DNA from: JAYOFM01 sp038117225 | Lineage (GTDB): Bacteria; Pseudomonadota; Alphaproteobacteria; Rhodospirillales; Casp-alpha2 | Assembly (NCBI GenBank): GCA_038117225.1 | Contig: JAYOFM010000034.1 | Location: forward strand, 1-30,692 | DNA length: 30,692 nt | Direction of reading: 5' to 3' | Shown here: one piece after another, positions 1 through 8,112 of the stretch | Position numbering within the stretch: position 1 is the stretch's first letter | Layout: every line of letters starts with the position of its first letter | Program-made: the position numbers and the translations under genes | Notes under the pieces: generated by a model | What the model was told of the DNA's origin: nothing | Databases searched by the model: none | What the model saw: only the letters and a program-made list of their open reading frames with translations

Positions 1-152
1 ATAGGCATCTCGGCACCGCTACCTCAGCCAATTGGAACGTGACGTATCGACCATGCACCCATTCTGCCGGCGAACACCGCGTGGGTCTGGGCCCCCGAAC
101 CGTGCCGTGATAATGTGGCGTTCAGCGCACAGAATGAAGAAGGACCTAATCC

Positions 153-461
153 ATGGCGGAAGACAGTGACGCCGAGACTCTAAGCATTCAAATTGCCAAT
201 CAACTGATCAACATTGCAAACAATCGCATGCAGGAAGGCATTGAGCCGCCGGCCATTGCCGCCGCCATGCGCCACGCCGCGGCTAACTTCACGGCTTTTG
301 TCGAGGTCAATATGAACCCCGGCGGAACGGCGGATCCCAGTCCCTATATCGAGGAATTCGTCAACATGTTCGGCTACTATCTGGAGCGCCATCAACCGCA
401 ACAGCCGGCTGGCGGGGCTGGATTGCGTGACATCATTCGCCGGGTCGAGGAAGAATTTTGA
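153..461 (+). CDS. small conserved protein, DUF3144-like
   Basis: A 102-residue acidic, soluble protein of unknown function. A helical core of about residues 10-80 has the pattern of short DUF3144 proteins: a 'NQLINIAN' helix, an 'AAAMRHAAANFTAF' helix, then an amphipathic 'PYIEEFVNMFGYYLERH' helix. I assign the family from memory of its pattern. No signal peptide, membrane segment or catalytic motif is visible. The ATG at 153 is well supported: a GAAGAAGGA Shine-Dalgarno stretch at 136-144 lies 8 bases before it. The gene stands alone, and the next gene on this strand starts more than 500 bases later. The bases before it (1-135) show no clear promoter. I am confident that it is coding, less so of the family, and have no basis for a function. 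Confidence 0.75.
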   Translation: MAEDSDAETLSIQIANQLINIANNRMQEGIEPPAIAAAMRHAAANFTAFVEVNMNPGGTADPSPYIEEFVNMFGYYLERHQPQQPAGGAGLRDIIRRVEEEF

Positions 462-530
462 CACGGGAACGAACAATCCGTCCCCCATCTTCGTCTATGA
501 GATCATGCTAATTTAACTGAATAAACGTGA

Positions 531-574
531 AAGAAACGGGTACAAAAAGGGTTTCTTGATGCCCTGCCCGTTTC
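531..574. other. overlapping inverted repeats, possible alternative hairpins
   Basis: AAGAAAC at 531-537 is complementary to GTTTCTT at 551-557. GAAACGGG at 533-540 is also perfectly complementary to CCCGTTTC at 567-574. The two hairpins share one arm and cannot form together. Neither is followed by a T-run on the plus strand, so neither is a standard terminator. On the minus strand a small GGG/CCC hairpin is followed by TTTTT at 548-544, a weak candidate end for the tRNA-Glu transcript. The rest of 462-739 holds only a 6-bp hairpin at 603-617, and I see no gene there. Confidence 0.3.
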
Positions 575-739
575 ATTCGTGCATCCGCCGCGCGAGCCTT
601 ATCACCGGTTTCCGGTGGAAAATTGCAGCATTGTCGACGCTCATGGCCCGAAGCCGGGTTGCGCCTGCAATTCACCGGCGGCCCGGCCGACGTAATCGCG
701 GGTTGTCATGGTTTCGGCGCCATCACTGATGCGCGGAAA

Positions 740-815
740 TGGTGACCCCTACGGGACTCGAACCCGTGTTTCAGCCGTGAAAGGGCCGCGTCCTAGACCG
801 CTAGACGAAGGGGCC
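740..815 (-). tRNA. tRNA-Glu (anticodon UUC)
   Basis: Read on the minus strand, a 76-base cloverleaf runs from 815 to 740. The acceptor stem GGCCCCT pairs with AGGGGTC (one G-U), with discriminator A and an encoded CCA end at 742-740. The D arm carries GTCTAGCGGTCTAGGAC. The anticodon stem CGGCC/GGCTG encloses the loop CTTTCAC, giving anticodon TTC (glutamate). The T arm is ACGGG-TTCGAGT-CCCGT, with the standard TTCGA. All stems close, so identity is secure. A TTGATT upstream on the minus strand (around 860) might be part of its promoter, but no convincing -10 goes with it. Confidence 0.96.
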
Positions 816-993
816 ACTGGTCATGGAGGCGCTGTCGTAACCGGACCGGGGGGGAAAATCAAGTGCGGTGGAATAGGACTAACCGGCACCGCCTAGGGGG
901 CTTGCGGGGCCGGCAAGGGTCCCTACAATCGCCGCCCGATGTTTCCTGTCTCATTTTCGATGAGAATTCAGTGTATTTAAGGAGAGTGTGGGC

Positions 994-2208
994 ATGATTC
1001 CAGGCAAGCTTCTTATCGCCCAGGGCGGCGGACCGACCGCGGTTATCAACCAGTCGCTGGTCGGCGCCGTGTTGGCGGCCAAGCGGGTTTCGGCGGTCGA
1101 TGCCATCTACGGCGCCTTGCACGGGGTCAGCGGTATCATCGGTGAAAATTTCGTCGATCTGGGCGAGGAAACGCCGGGCAACCTGGAACTGGTGGCGCAA
1201 ACGCCCTGTTCGGCGTTGGGCTCAAGCCGCGACAAGCCAGACCTGGCTTATTGCCAAGAAATCTTCAAGAGCCTGAAGGCGCACGGCATCACGAACTTCT
1301 TCTACATCGGCGGCAACGATTCGTCCGATGTCTGCCGCATCGTTGCCGAGGAGGCAGACAAGGCCGGTTATGGCCTGCGCTGCGTGCACGTGCCAAAGAC
1401 CATCGACAACGACCTGATGGTCAACGATCACACCCCAGGCTTTCCATCCGCCGCGCGTTTCGTCGCCAGTGCCTTTTCCGGTATCAATCAGGATAACCGC
1501 GCCCTGCCCGGCGTATATGTCGGCGTGGTCATGGGCCGCCACGCCGGATTCCTGACCGCCGCCGCGTCGGCCGGCCGGGTTTATGACGACGACGGGCCGC
1601 ACCTGATCTACGTGCCCGAACGAACCTTCGATGCGGATCGTTTTCTGAACGACGTGAAGGCCGTGTATGACCGGTTGGGGCGGTGTGTCATTGCCGTTTC
1701 GGAAGGCGTCCACGACGCCACCGGCACACCGATCATTTCCACGCTGCGGGCCGAGACCGAAATCGATGGCCACGGTAACGTCCAGCTATCGGGAACCGGT
1801 GCCCTTGCCGACGCGCTCTGCGATCAGATCAAGGCGAAGACGGATATCAAGCGCGTGCGGGGCGATACGTTCGGCTATCTGCAACGTTCATTCCTAGGCT
1901 GCGTCTCCGATGTCGACGCGCGCGAGGCCCGCGACGTCGGCGACAAGGCCGTTCGCTTCGCGCAAACAGCCGGGCGCAACGGTTCGGTGACCATTCACCG
2001 GGTCGGCGATTATGCGGTCGATTATCGCTTCAATGATCTCACCGACATTGCCGCCAAGACGAAGGTCATGTCGGACGACATGATCAATGTCGAAGGCAAC
2101 GGTGTGACGGACGTGTTCGAACGTTACATCACGCCATTGCTGGGATCGGACATGCCGCGCGCCTATCGCCTCGGCGATAATCCGGTAGCAAAGATTCTCA
2201 ACGCTTGA
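994..2208 (+). CDS. pfp: 6-phosphofructokinase, PPi-dependent type
   Basis: Phosphofructokinase interconverting fructose 6-phosphate and fructose 1,6-bisphosphate; the residue pattern predicts pyrophosphate rather than ATP as phosphoryl donor, which makes the reaction reversible. Visible motifs (404-residue numbering): the N-terminal phosphate loop 'GGGPTAVIN' at 11-19, 'GGND' at 106-109, 'PKTIDND' at 134-140, and 'MGRHAGF' at 180-186. ATP enzymes such as E. coli PfkA have Gly at the fourth position of GGDG and at the residue before TIDND. PPi enzymes have Asp and Lys there, as here. A GTG at 988 is in frame, but AAGGAG at 979-984 is 9 bases from the ATG at 994 and only 3 from the GTG, so I use 994. 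Its 3' end overlaps the convergent dCMP deaminase gene by 11 bases. Donor preference is inferred from two residues, not shown. Confidence 0.92.
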   Translation: MIPGKLLIAQGGGPTAVINQSLVGAVLAAKRVSAVDAIYGALHGVSGIIGENFVDLGEETPGNLELVAQTPCSALGSSRDKPDLAYCQEIFKSLKAHGITNFFYIGGNDSSDVCRIVAEEADKAGYGLRCVHVPKTIDNDLMVNDHTPGFPSAARFVASAFSGINQDNRALPGVYVGVVMGRHAGFLTAAASAGRVYDDDGPHLIYVPERTFDADRFLNDVKAVYDRLGRCVIAVSEGVHDATGTPIISTLRAETEIDGHGNVQLSGTGALADALCDQIKAKTDIKRVRGDTFGYLQRSFLGCVSDVDAREARDVGDKAVRFAQTAGRNGSVTIHRVGDYAVDYRFNDLTDIAAKTKVMSDDMINVEGNGVTDVFERYITPLLGSDMPRAYRLGDNPVAKILNA

Positions 2209-2707
2209 GTTTGATTTCTTCGACTTCGTCGAGGACCTCGGGGTCGATGTAGGTGATCTCGATATCCGCCTCGCCGAACATTTCCTCGGCGATGAGGCCC
2301 TGCTCGGCCCACTTTTCGGGTGATCCCTCGGGGCGTGGGCAAACGATGCGCCGGATGCCGGCCTGGATCAGTAGCGCAGCGCAACGCGCGCATGGAGGCA
2401 GCGGCGTCACGTAAATGGTGCAGCCTTGCGCCTGGGTACCGGCGAACATCAGCGTGTTCTGTTCCGCGTGGACCACCATTTCGTATTTGACGGCGCGGTT
2501 TTCCAGGCGATCAGCGCGATCCTCGACGCCGGCTGGAAATCCGTTAAATCCGGTGGCGACGATACGACGGTTGCGTGGATCGACGAGCACCGCGCCGACT
2601 TGCGTCGACGGATCCTTCGACCAACTGGCGATATGGGCGGCAAGGCCCATGAAACGGCGGTCCCATTTGTCCACGATGCCAACAACCTCGTGTATGCGAT
2701 CCGTCAT
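2198..2707 (-). CDS. deoxycytidylate (dCMP) deaminase
   Basis: Zinc-dependent cytosolic deaminase converting dCMP to dUMP for thymidylate synthesis. It has 169 residues, normal for bacterial members. The HAE zinc and proton-shuttle motif is at 80-82 and the PPCxxC zinc ligands are at 104-109. 'GFNGFPAG' at 53-60 is the usual nucleotide-binding stretch of dCMP deaminases, which sets them apart from plain cytidine or tRNA deaminases. It is the last gene of the minus-strand operon: the stop of recJ (TGA) lies one base before this ATG, so translational coupling is likely. The C-terminal region 'EEMFGEADIEITYID' is typical of alphaproteobacterial members. With nrdJ at the far end of the window it adds a second deoxynucleotide gene, though the two are not linked. 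Confidence 0.93.
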   Translation of the reverse strand: MTDRIHEVVGIVDKWDRRFMGLAAHIASWSKDPSTQVGAVLVDPRNRRIVATGFNGFPAGVEDRADRLENRAVKYEMVVHAEQNTLMFAGTQAQGCTIYVTPLPPCARCAALLIQAGIRRIVCPRPEGSPEKWAEQGLIAEEMFGEADIEITYIDPEVLDEVEEIKLKR

Positions 2708-2708
2708 A

Positions 2709-4514
2709 TCACCACATTGCCGCCGCGTCGTCGATCAAGACTTCGGGGGTTTCTCGCCCCTGCCATGAATTGAGCCGCAGCCGCCCGGCGATATGAAATG
2801 TCGCGCCATCACTTTTCAAGAGCGCCTGACCCATCGGCGTATCGGCGACACGAAAACAGATGCCCTTGAGACTGGTACCGGACTCATCGGTCAATCGACA
2901 GCGAACGTGATTATCTCCAACGCGGTCGGCATAACCGACACGCACGCGGGCAATGGCAAACCGCGGTTCCGGATTGCCAGCGCCGAACGGCGCCAACCGG
3001 GCCAGCGTGGAAATCAATTCATGTGTGGCCGCGCCCAATCCGACGGCGCCATCGATTTTCAGCGTCGGGGCCCAAGCCGCCGCGGCCACCTGATCATCGA
3101 TGCGGGATTCAAGGAATTTCCGAAATTCGTTGAGTTTATTCATCTCCACCGTGAAACCGGCCGCCATGGGGTGACCACCGCCCTTAACCAATAACCCGGC
3201 CTGACGTGCCGCGATAATGCTGCCGCCGAGATCAATGCCACTGACCGAGCGCCCGGAACCGGTGCCTGTGTCACCGTCAATTGCGATCACGCAGGCGGGC
3301 CGGTTCAAGCGTTCGACCAGGCGGGAGGCCACGATACCGACGACACCAGGATGCCAGCCGGCCCCGGCAACCACGGCGGCGGCGCCCGGCGGCGATGCCT
3401 CAATGGCCGCCAACGCGCCTTCGAATACGGCCGCCTCAAGGGCGCGGCGCTCGCCGTTCAGAGCGTCCAGGCGTTCAGCCAATGGTCTCGCCTGGATATC
3501 ATCATCACAGGTCAATAGGCGCGCCCCAAGATCGGCCTCGCCGACGCGACCACCGGCATTGATGCGCGGACCGAGTAAGAATCCGGCGTGATAGGCGGTC
3601 GGAAACTCTTCCATGCCGGCGACATCGGCGAGCGCGCGCAAGCCTGCGTTGCCGCGCCGTGCCATCACCTTGAGACCCTGCGCCACCAGCGCCCTATTGA
3701 CGCCGCGTAGCGGCACCACATCACACACCGTGCCCAGCGCCACCAAATCAAGCCAGTCACGCGGGTCCGGCTCAGAGCGCTCCGTATACCAACCAGCGGC
3801 ACGCAATGCCCGGTTGAGCCCGACAACCAGGAGAAACGCGACACCAACGGCGGCAAGGTGGCCGTGTTTACCATCCTCATCGAAGCGGTTGGGATTTATG
3901 ACGGCGGTGGCTGCCGGCAATTGCGCCTCGCCAGCGTGATGATCGCAGACGATGACGTCGAGCCCCGCGTCCGCCGCCGCCCGCAGCGGTTCGAAGGATA
4001 CGGCGCCGCAATCGACGGTGATCACCACGTCGGCGCCCTCGTTCTTGAGACTTAGCAATGCCTCGATGCTGGGTCCGTACCCTTCCTTAATCCGATCCGG
4101 TACGTAGATACGCGGCGGCGCGCCGACGGCGGACAGGAAGCGGTAAAGCAACGAGGATGACGTCGCCCCATCGACATCGTAGTCGGCAAATACGGCGATC
4201 TTCTCGCCACTTGTGATGGCCTGACAAAGTCGTTCGACCGCTCGATCCATATCCTTGAGGATGCTGGGATCTGGCAAAAGGCCCTTCAGGGTCGGCGCCA
4301 GGAAATCGGCGACCTCGTCAGCTTCAACACCACGCGAGGCGAGAACGCGCGCTACCGCTTCGGGCAAATCCAGACGTTGCGCCAACATCAACGCGCCGCG
4401 GTCATCGGCGGCCGTCAACACCCAGCGCTTGCCGGTCAACGATTCGTCAATGCCCAACAACGACGCTGCCACCGCGTCGACGGGACTAGGCGTCCTTGCC
4501 GTGGACGACGTCAT
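2709..4514 (-). CDS. recJ: single-stranded-DNA-specific exonuclease RecJ
   Basis: 5'-3' single-strand exonuclease of recombination and mismatch repair, a DHH-family phosphoesterase acting in the cytoplasm. It has 601 residues, close to the family's usual length. Metal-binding motifs are intact: 'DYDVDG' at 111-116, 'DCG' at 168-170, 'DHH' at 191-193 and 'ALGTVCDVVPL' around 259-269. The DHHA1 part shows 'GWHPGVVGIVASR' at 386-398 and 'GGGHPMAAG' at 445-453, followed by the C-terminal OB-like domain. The ATG at 4514 lies inside the 3' end of glpX, a 29-base overlap, and the stop is one base from the dCMP deaminase ATG. It is therefore embedded in the alaC-hom-glpX-recJ operon, an order I recall from other alphaproteobacteria. 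Confidence 0.96.
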   Translation of the reverse strand: MTSSTARTPSPVDAVAASLLGIDESLTGKRWVLTAADDRGALMLAQRLDLPEAVARVLASRGVEADEVADFLAPTLKGLLPDPSILKDMDRAVERLCQAITSGEKIAVFADYDVDGATSSSLLYRFLSAVGAPPRIYVPDRIKEGYGPSIEALLSLKNEGADVVITVDCGAVSFEPLRAAADAGLDVIVCDHHAGEAQLPAATAVINPNRFDEDGKHGHLAAVGVAFLLVVGLNRALRAAGWYTERSEPDPRDWLDLVALGTVCDVVPLRGVNRALVAQGLKVMARRGNAGLRALADVAGMEEFPTAYHAGFLLGPRINAGGRVGEADLGARLLTCDDDIQARPLAERLDALNGERRALEAAVFEGALAAIEASPPGAAAVVAGAGWHPGVVGIVASRLVERLNRPACVIAIDGDTGTGSGRSVSGIDLGGSIIAARQAGLLVKGGGHPMAAGFTVEMNKLNEFRKFLESRIDDQVAAAAWAPTLKIDGAVGLGAATHELISTLARLAPFGAGNPEPRFAIARVRVGYADRVGDNHVRCRLTDESGTSLKGICFRVADTPMGQALLKSDGATFHIAGRLRLNSWQGRETPEVLIDDAAAMW

Positions 4515-5472
4515 GATGTGCTTCTACATAGCGGAGGGTTCGGCTCTTGGACCGGACAACCATGGAATGGCTGACTAGAATCCCAGCGGACATCCGTCGC
4601 ACCGGCTCCAGGATGGGGCCATAGGTGACACCCGTGGCGGCAAAAGTCACATCGCCCTTGGCCATTTCTTCGGCCTGGTACTTATGTTCCATGTCCTCGA
4701 TGCCGCACTCGTGGGCCTTCAAACGGTCATCATCAGTCCGAAATACGAGACGCCCCTGCATCTGCCCGCCCATCCCACGCATGGCGGCGGCGGCAAGCAA
4801 GCCCTGCAGGGCATTGCCGATCCCCATGAAGATGTCGACGCCGGTTTTCGGCAGGGCCGTCGAGACGACACCGGAAACGTCGCCATCCAGGATCAAACGT
4901 ATTCGCGCGCCGACATCACGGATATCACGAATGGTCTGGCCATGGCGCGGTCGATCGAGCATGCAGACGACGACCTCGTCAACCGCCACGCCCTTTGCCT
5001 TGGCCACGGCGGCAATATTTTCCGCCGGTGTCTGGTCCAGATCAACGACACCGTCCGGAAGGCCCGGACCGACCGCGATCTTGTCCATGTAGATGGACGG
5101 CAGCTCCAGAAATCCGCCTTTCTCGGTCACCGCGATTAGCGAAAGGGCATTGGGGCCGCCGCGAGCGACGATACTTTTTCCCTCCAGCGGCAGCACCGCG
5201 ACATCAAGGTCCGGGCCACCACCGGCGCCGACGGTTTCGCCAATGTACAAGTGATCCGATTCACCTTCATGGGCCTCGCTGATACGCACGGTCCCGGTTA
5301 TCGCCAGTCGCGACAGGGACTTGTGCATGGCCATGCCGGCGGCTTCATCCGCCGCCCGTTCGTCACCGCCGCCAAGGAATTGCGACGCCGCCAGCGCCGC
5401 TGCCTCGGTGACGCGAACGGCCTCAAGGGCGAGATTACGGTCGCCGACTGGATGATCACTATTAGATGTCAT
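4486..5472 (-). CDS. glpX: GlpX-like class II fructose-1,6-bisphosphatase with a degenerate active site
   Basis: By overall sequence this is GlpX, the class II fructose-1,6-bisphosphatase of gluconeogenesis, 328 residues long. Conserved stretches include 'ALEAVRVTEAAALAA' at 15-29, 'LYIGETVG' at 75-82, 'IYMDKIAVGPG' at 127-137, 'DRPRH' at 173-177, 'DGDVSGV' at 196-202 and 'GGQMQGRL' at 235-242. Compared with E. coli GlpX as I recall it, Asp42 (E. coli Asp33), Glu66 (Glu57) and Glu97 (Glu88) are kept. The metal ligand Asp85 is Leu94 (codon CTG, complement of 5191-5193), and Glu213 is Gln223 (codon CAG, complement of 4804-4806). Thr90 is Lys99, Arg26 is Gly35 and Lys29 is Glu38. The C-terminal 'TTET' stretch is 'VSHS'. 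The frame is intact. Catalysis is doubtful; a changed or regulatory role is possible. It lies 45 bases after hom and overlaps recJ by 29. Confidence 0.88.
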   Translation of the reverse strand: MTSNSDHPVGDRNLALEAVRVTEAAALAASQFLGGGDERAADEAAGMAMHKSLSRLAITGTVRISEAHEGESDHLYIGETVGAGGGPDLDVAVLPLEGKSIVARGGPNALSLIAVTEKGGFLELPSIYMDKIAVGPGLPDGVVDLDQTPAENIAAVAKAKGVAVDEVVVCMLDRPRHGQTIRDIRDVGARIRLILDGDVSGVVSTALPKTGVDIFMGIGNALQGLLAAAAMRGMGGQMQGRLVFRTDDDRLKAHECGIEDMEHKYQAEEMAKGDVTFAATGVTYGPILEPVRRMSAGILVSHSMVVRSKSRTLRYVEAHHDVVHGKDA

Positions 5473-5517
5473 GACGTCATGTTGACGCGTTCGCGCCCAT
5501 CTGCCTAGCGCGAAGTG

Positions 5518-6810
5518 TCACAGTGCCTCGATCCGGATCATGCGCGGCGGCTCGACCACCGCATCCAGCGCCTCGAAAGCATCCAAGGCGGCGATCATCG
5601 ATGATTCCTGGGTCTCGTGCATGGTCATCACCACCGGCACCGGCAAACCCGGATCACGGGAGCGCTGCAACACTGATTCCATGGAGACCTCATGATCGCG
5701 CAGGATCGCGGCGATGTCGGCGAAGACACCCGGACGATCGACGACCATCAGGCGAACGTAATACGCGCCCCGATGGCGCGCCTGCGGCCGTGCCACCAGC
5801 GGTTTAAGATTCGCGGCGGCAACCGCGAAGGTTGGCGCCTGGTTGCCGCGCGCCACATCAATCAAATCGGCGACAACGGCGGACGCCGTTGGTCCGGCCC
5901 CAGCGCCGCGGCCAACCTGGATCACCGTATCGACGAAATCACCCTCCGCGACGACGGCGTTGAACACGCCTTCCACATGATTGATCGGCGCCGCCAAGGG
6001 TACCATGCAGGGATGCACGCGCTGTTCGATATCGCCGTCATTTTCGGTCGCGATACCGAGCAATTTGATGCCGTAGCCCAATTCTTCGGCGAATCGCAGA
6101 TCCAATGGACTGACGTGGCGAATCCCCTCCACATGGACATCGGCGAACCCGACCTCGACCCCGAACGCCAGGCTGGCCAGGATGGCGAGCTTGTGCGCGG
6201 CATCGACGCCGTCAATATCGAAGCTGGGGTCGGCTTCCGCATAGCCCAGCTTTTGCGCTGCGGACAACACGTCGTCGAAGTCGGCACCGGTGTCGCGCAT
6301 TTCAGTCAATATATAGTTGCAGGTGCCGTTCAAAATTCCATATACGCGCCGCAGATTGTTGGCCGCCAAACCTTCACGCAATGACTTGATAATCGGAATT
6401 CCGCCCGCGACAGCCGCCTCATAACACAACGACAAACCCGCCATCTCGGCTGTCCGCGCCAGCGATGTGCCATGCTCGGCCATCAATGCCTTGTTGGCGG
6501 TCACCACGTGGCGCCCGGCAGCGATGGCAGCATCAACAACGTCGCGCGCAATGCCGTCGGCGCCACCGATCAATTCAACGACAACATCGCAATCGGCCAC
6601 TTGCGCCATCTCGCGGGCATCGTCGTACCAGTCGATACCATCCAACGAGACGCCCCTGTCGGTGTCCCGATGTCGCGCCGATACGGCGATAACCTGGAGC
6701 GGGCGCCCCGCGCGATCAGCAATGACAGCCCCATTGTCAGCCAGCAAGCGAATGACGCCGGCACCGACCGTACCGAGACCGGCGACGGCAATTCTCAGCG
6801 GCGCCGTCAT
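5518..6810 (-). CDS. hom: homoserine dehydrogenase
   Basis: NAD(P)H-dependent enzyme reducing aspartate 4-semialdehyde to homoserine, the branch point to threonine and methionine. It has 430 residues, the usual length of the monofunctional enzyme with a regulatory tail. A Rossmann loop 'GLGTVG' is at 11-16. The catalytic core includes 'TANKAL', 'AAVAGGIPIIKSLREGL' with the catalytic lysine region, and 'GILNGTCNYIL'. A C-terminal ACT domain (about 345-425, starting 'AYYVRLMVVDRPGVFADIA') suggests threonine feedback inhibition. The start is firm: its ATG overlaps the stop of alaC by four bases (ATGA, 6807-6810). The downstream gene is glpX, 45 bases on. Confidence 0.97.
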   Translation of the reverse strand: MTAPLRIAVAGLGTVGAGVIRLLADNGAVIADRAGRPLQVIAVSARHRDTDRGVSLDGIDWYDDAREMAQVADCDVVVELIGGADGIARDVVDAAIAAGRHVVTANKALMAEHGTSLARTAEMAGLSLCYEAAVAGGIPIIKSLREGLAANNLRRVYGILNGTCNYILTEMRDTGADFDDVLSAAQKLGYAEADPSFDIDGVDAAHKLAILASLAFGVEVGFADVHVEGIRHVSPLDLRFAEELGYGIKLLGIATENDGDIEQRVHPCMVPLAAPINHVEGVFNAVVAEGDFVDTVIQVGRGAGAGPTASAVVADLIDVARGNQAPTFAVAAANLKPLVARPQARHRGAYYVRLMVVDRPGVFADIAAILRDHEVSMESVLQRSRDPGLPVPVVMTMHETQESSMIAALDAFEALDAVVEPPRMIRIEAL

Positions 6811-8030
6811 CGCGCCACCGTCCGTGGCGGTTGTTCGATCGGGCGATTGACGCCGTTATCGGCGAGGAAACCCTTGATGCTGCGAACCGCCTGGCGAATG
6901 CGCTGGACATTTTCGACCAGCGCGATGCGGACATGATTATCACCGTGTTCGCCAAAGCCAACGCCCGGGGACACCGCTACATCCGCCCCGTCCAGCAACA
7001 ACTTCGAAAATTGCAATGACCCCATGGCGGCGAATGCCGGTGGGATCGGCGCCCAGGCGAACATGGTGGCCGGCGGCGACGGCACATCCCAACCGGCGGC
7101 GGCGAGGCCGGATATCAGCACGTCGCGGCGTTCCTTATAGATGGCGCGGATTTCATCGACGCAATCCTGCGGTCCGTTCAGCGCCGCCGTCGCCGCCACC
7201 TGGATCGGCGTAAACGCGCCATAGTCCAGGTAGGACTTTATGCGCGCCAGCGCCGCGATGAGGCGAGGATTGCCGGCCGCGAAGCCGATGCGCCAGCCCG
7301 GCATGGAATACGTCTTGCTCATGGAGGTGAATTCGACCGCCACGTCTCGCGCGCCGGGCACCTGGAGGATCGACGGCGGCGGATTATCGTCGAAATAGAT
7401 TTCCGCATACGCAAGATCGGACAGCACGTAGACACCATGGAATCGGCAAAAATCGACGACGCGGGCATAAAAATCGAGATCGGCCAGTTCCGTCGTCGGA
7501 TTGTTGGGGTAGTTCAGCACAAGTGCCGTCGGCTTAGGAACGGAATGTTCGATGCCGCGCTCAAGCGAATCAAAGAAATCCTCATCCGGGCGAATCGGGA
7601 TATTGCGCAGAGCGGCACCATTGATGATGAAACCGAACTGGTGAATTGGGTAGCTCGGGTTGGGCGTCAAGATCACATCACCGGGGCTGGTAATGGCGGC
7701 CGACAAATTGGCCAGTCCTTCCTTGGACCCGAGTGTGACAATGGCTTCCGTTTCCGGATCAATCTCAACACCGAACCGGCGCCCATAATAACCGGCAATG
7801 GCCTTGCGCAGGCCCGGTATTCCGCGCGAGTTGGAATAACGGTGGGTGCGCGAATCCGCCACCGTCTCGATCATCTTGTCGACGATGTGTTGCGGTGTCG
7901 GGAGGTCCGGATTGCCCATGCCAAAATCAATGATGTCGCGGCCGTCGGCGCGGGCCTGCGCCTTCATGGCGTTGACTCCGGCGAAGACGTACGGCGGCAG
8001 CCGCCTAATCTTGTAGAATTCCTGTTCCAT
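6807..8030 (-). CDS. alaC: alanine-synthesising aminotransferase, AlaC type
   Basis: PLP-dependent class I/II aminotransferase of 407 residues that closely resembles E. coli AlaC, which makes alanine from pyruvate and glutamate. It shares the opening 'RRLPPYVF', 'DFGMGNPD' at 35-42, 'YSNSRGIPGLRKAI' at 65-78, 'YPNNPT' at 174-179, and the PLP lysine in 'SMSKTYSMPGWR' (Lys239). Database names for this group are often LL-diaminopimelate aminotransferase, a possible alternative substrate. The frame stays open for 55 more codons upstream, but that stretch is low-quality translation running back over the 3' end of the lipoprotein gene. Homology begins exactly at the ATG at 8030, preceded by GAGAGA. 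It heads the alaC-hom-glpX-recJ-dCMP deaminase operon and is joined to hom by an ATGA overlap. Confidence 0.92.
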   Translation of the reverse strand: MEQEFYKIRRLPPYVFAGVNAMKAQARADGRDIIDFGMGNPDLPTPQHIVDKMIETVADSRTHRYSNSRGIPGLRKAIAGYYGRRFGVEIDPETEAIVTLGSKEGLANLSAAITSPGDVILTPNPSYPIHQFGFIINGAALRNIPIRPDEDFFDSLERGIEHSVPKPTALVLNYPNNPTTELADLDFYARVVDFCRFHGVYVLSDLAYAEIYFDDNPPPSILQVPGARDVAVEFTSMSKTYSMPGWRIGFAAGNPRLIAALARIKSYLDYGAFTPIQVAATAALNGPQDCVDEIRAIYKERRDVLISGLAAAGWDVPSPPATMFAWAPIPPAFAAMGSLQFSKLLLDGADVAVSPGVGFGEHGDNHVRIALVENVQRIRQAVRSIKGFLADNGVNRPIEQPPRTVAR

Positions 8031-8112
8031 GATCTCTCGCGCCCGAAAATCAGTGATGCCGTCGGCCACACCCGCTAGGAGCGATCCCGCCTCAGGGACA
8101 ATGGTCGCGACG

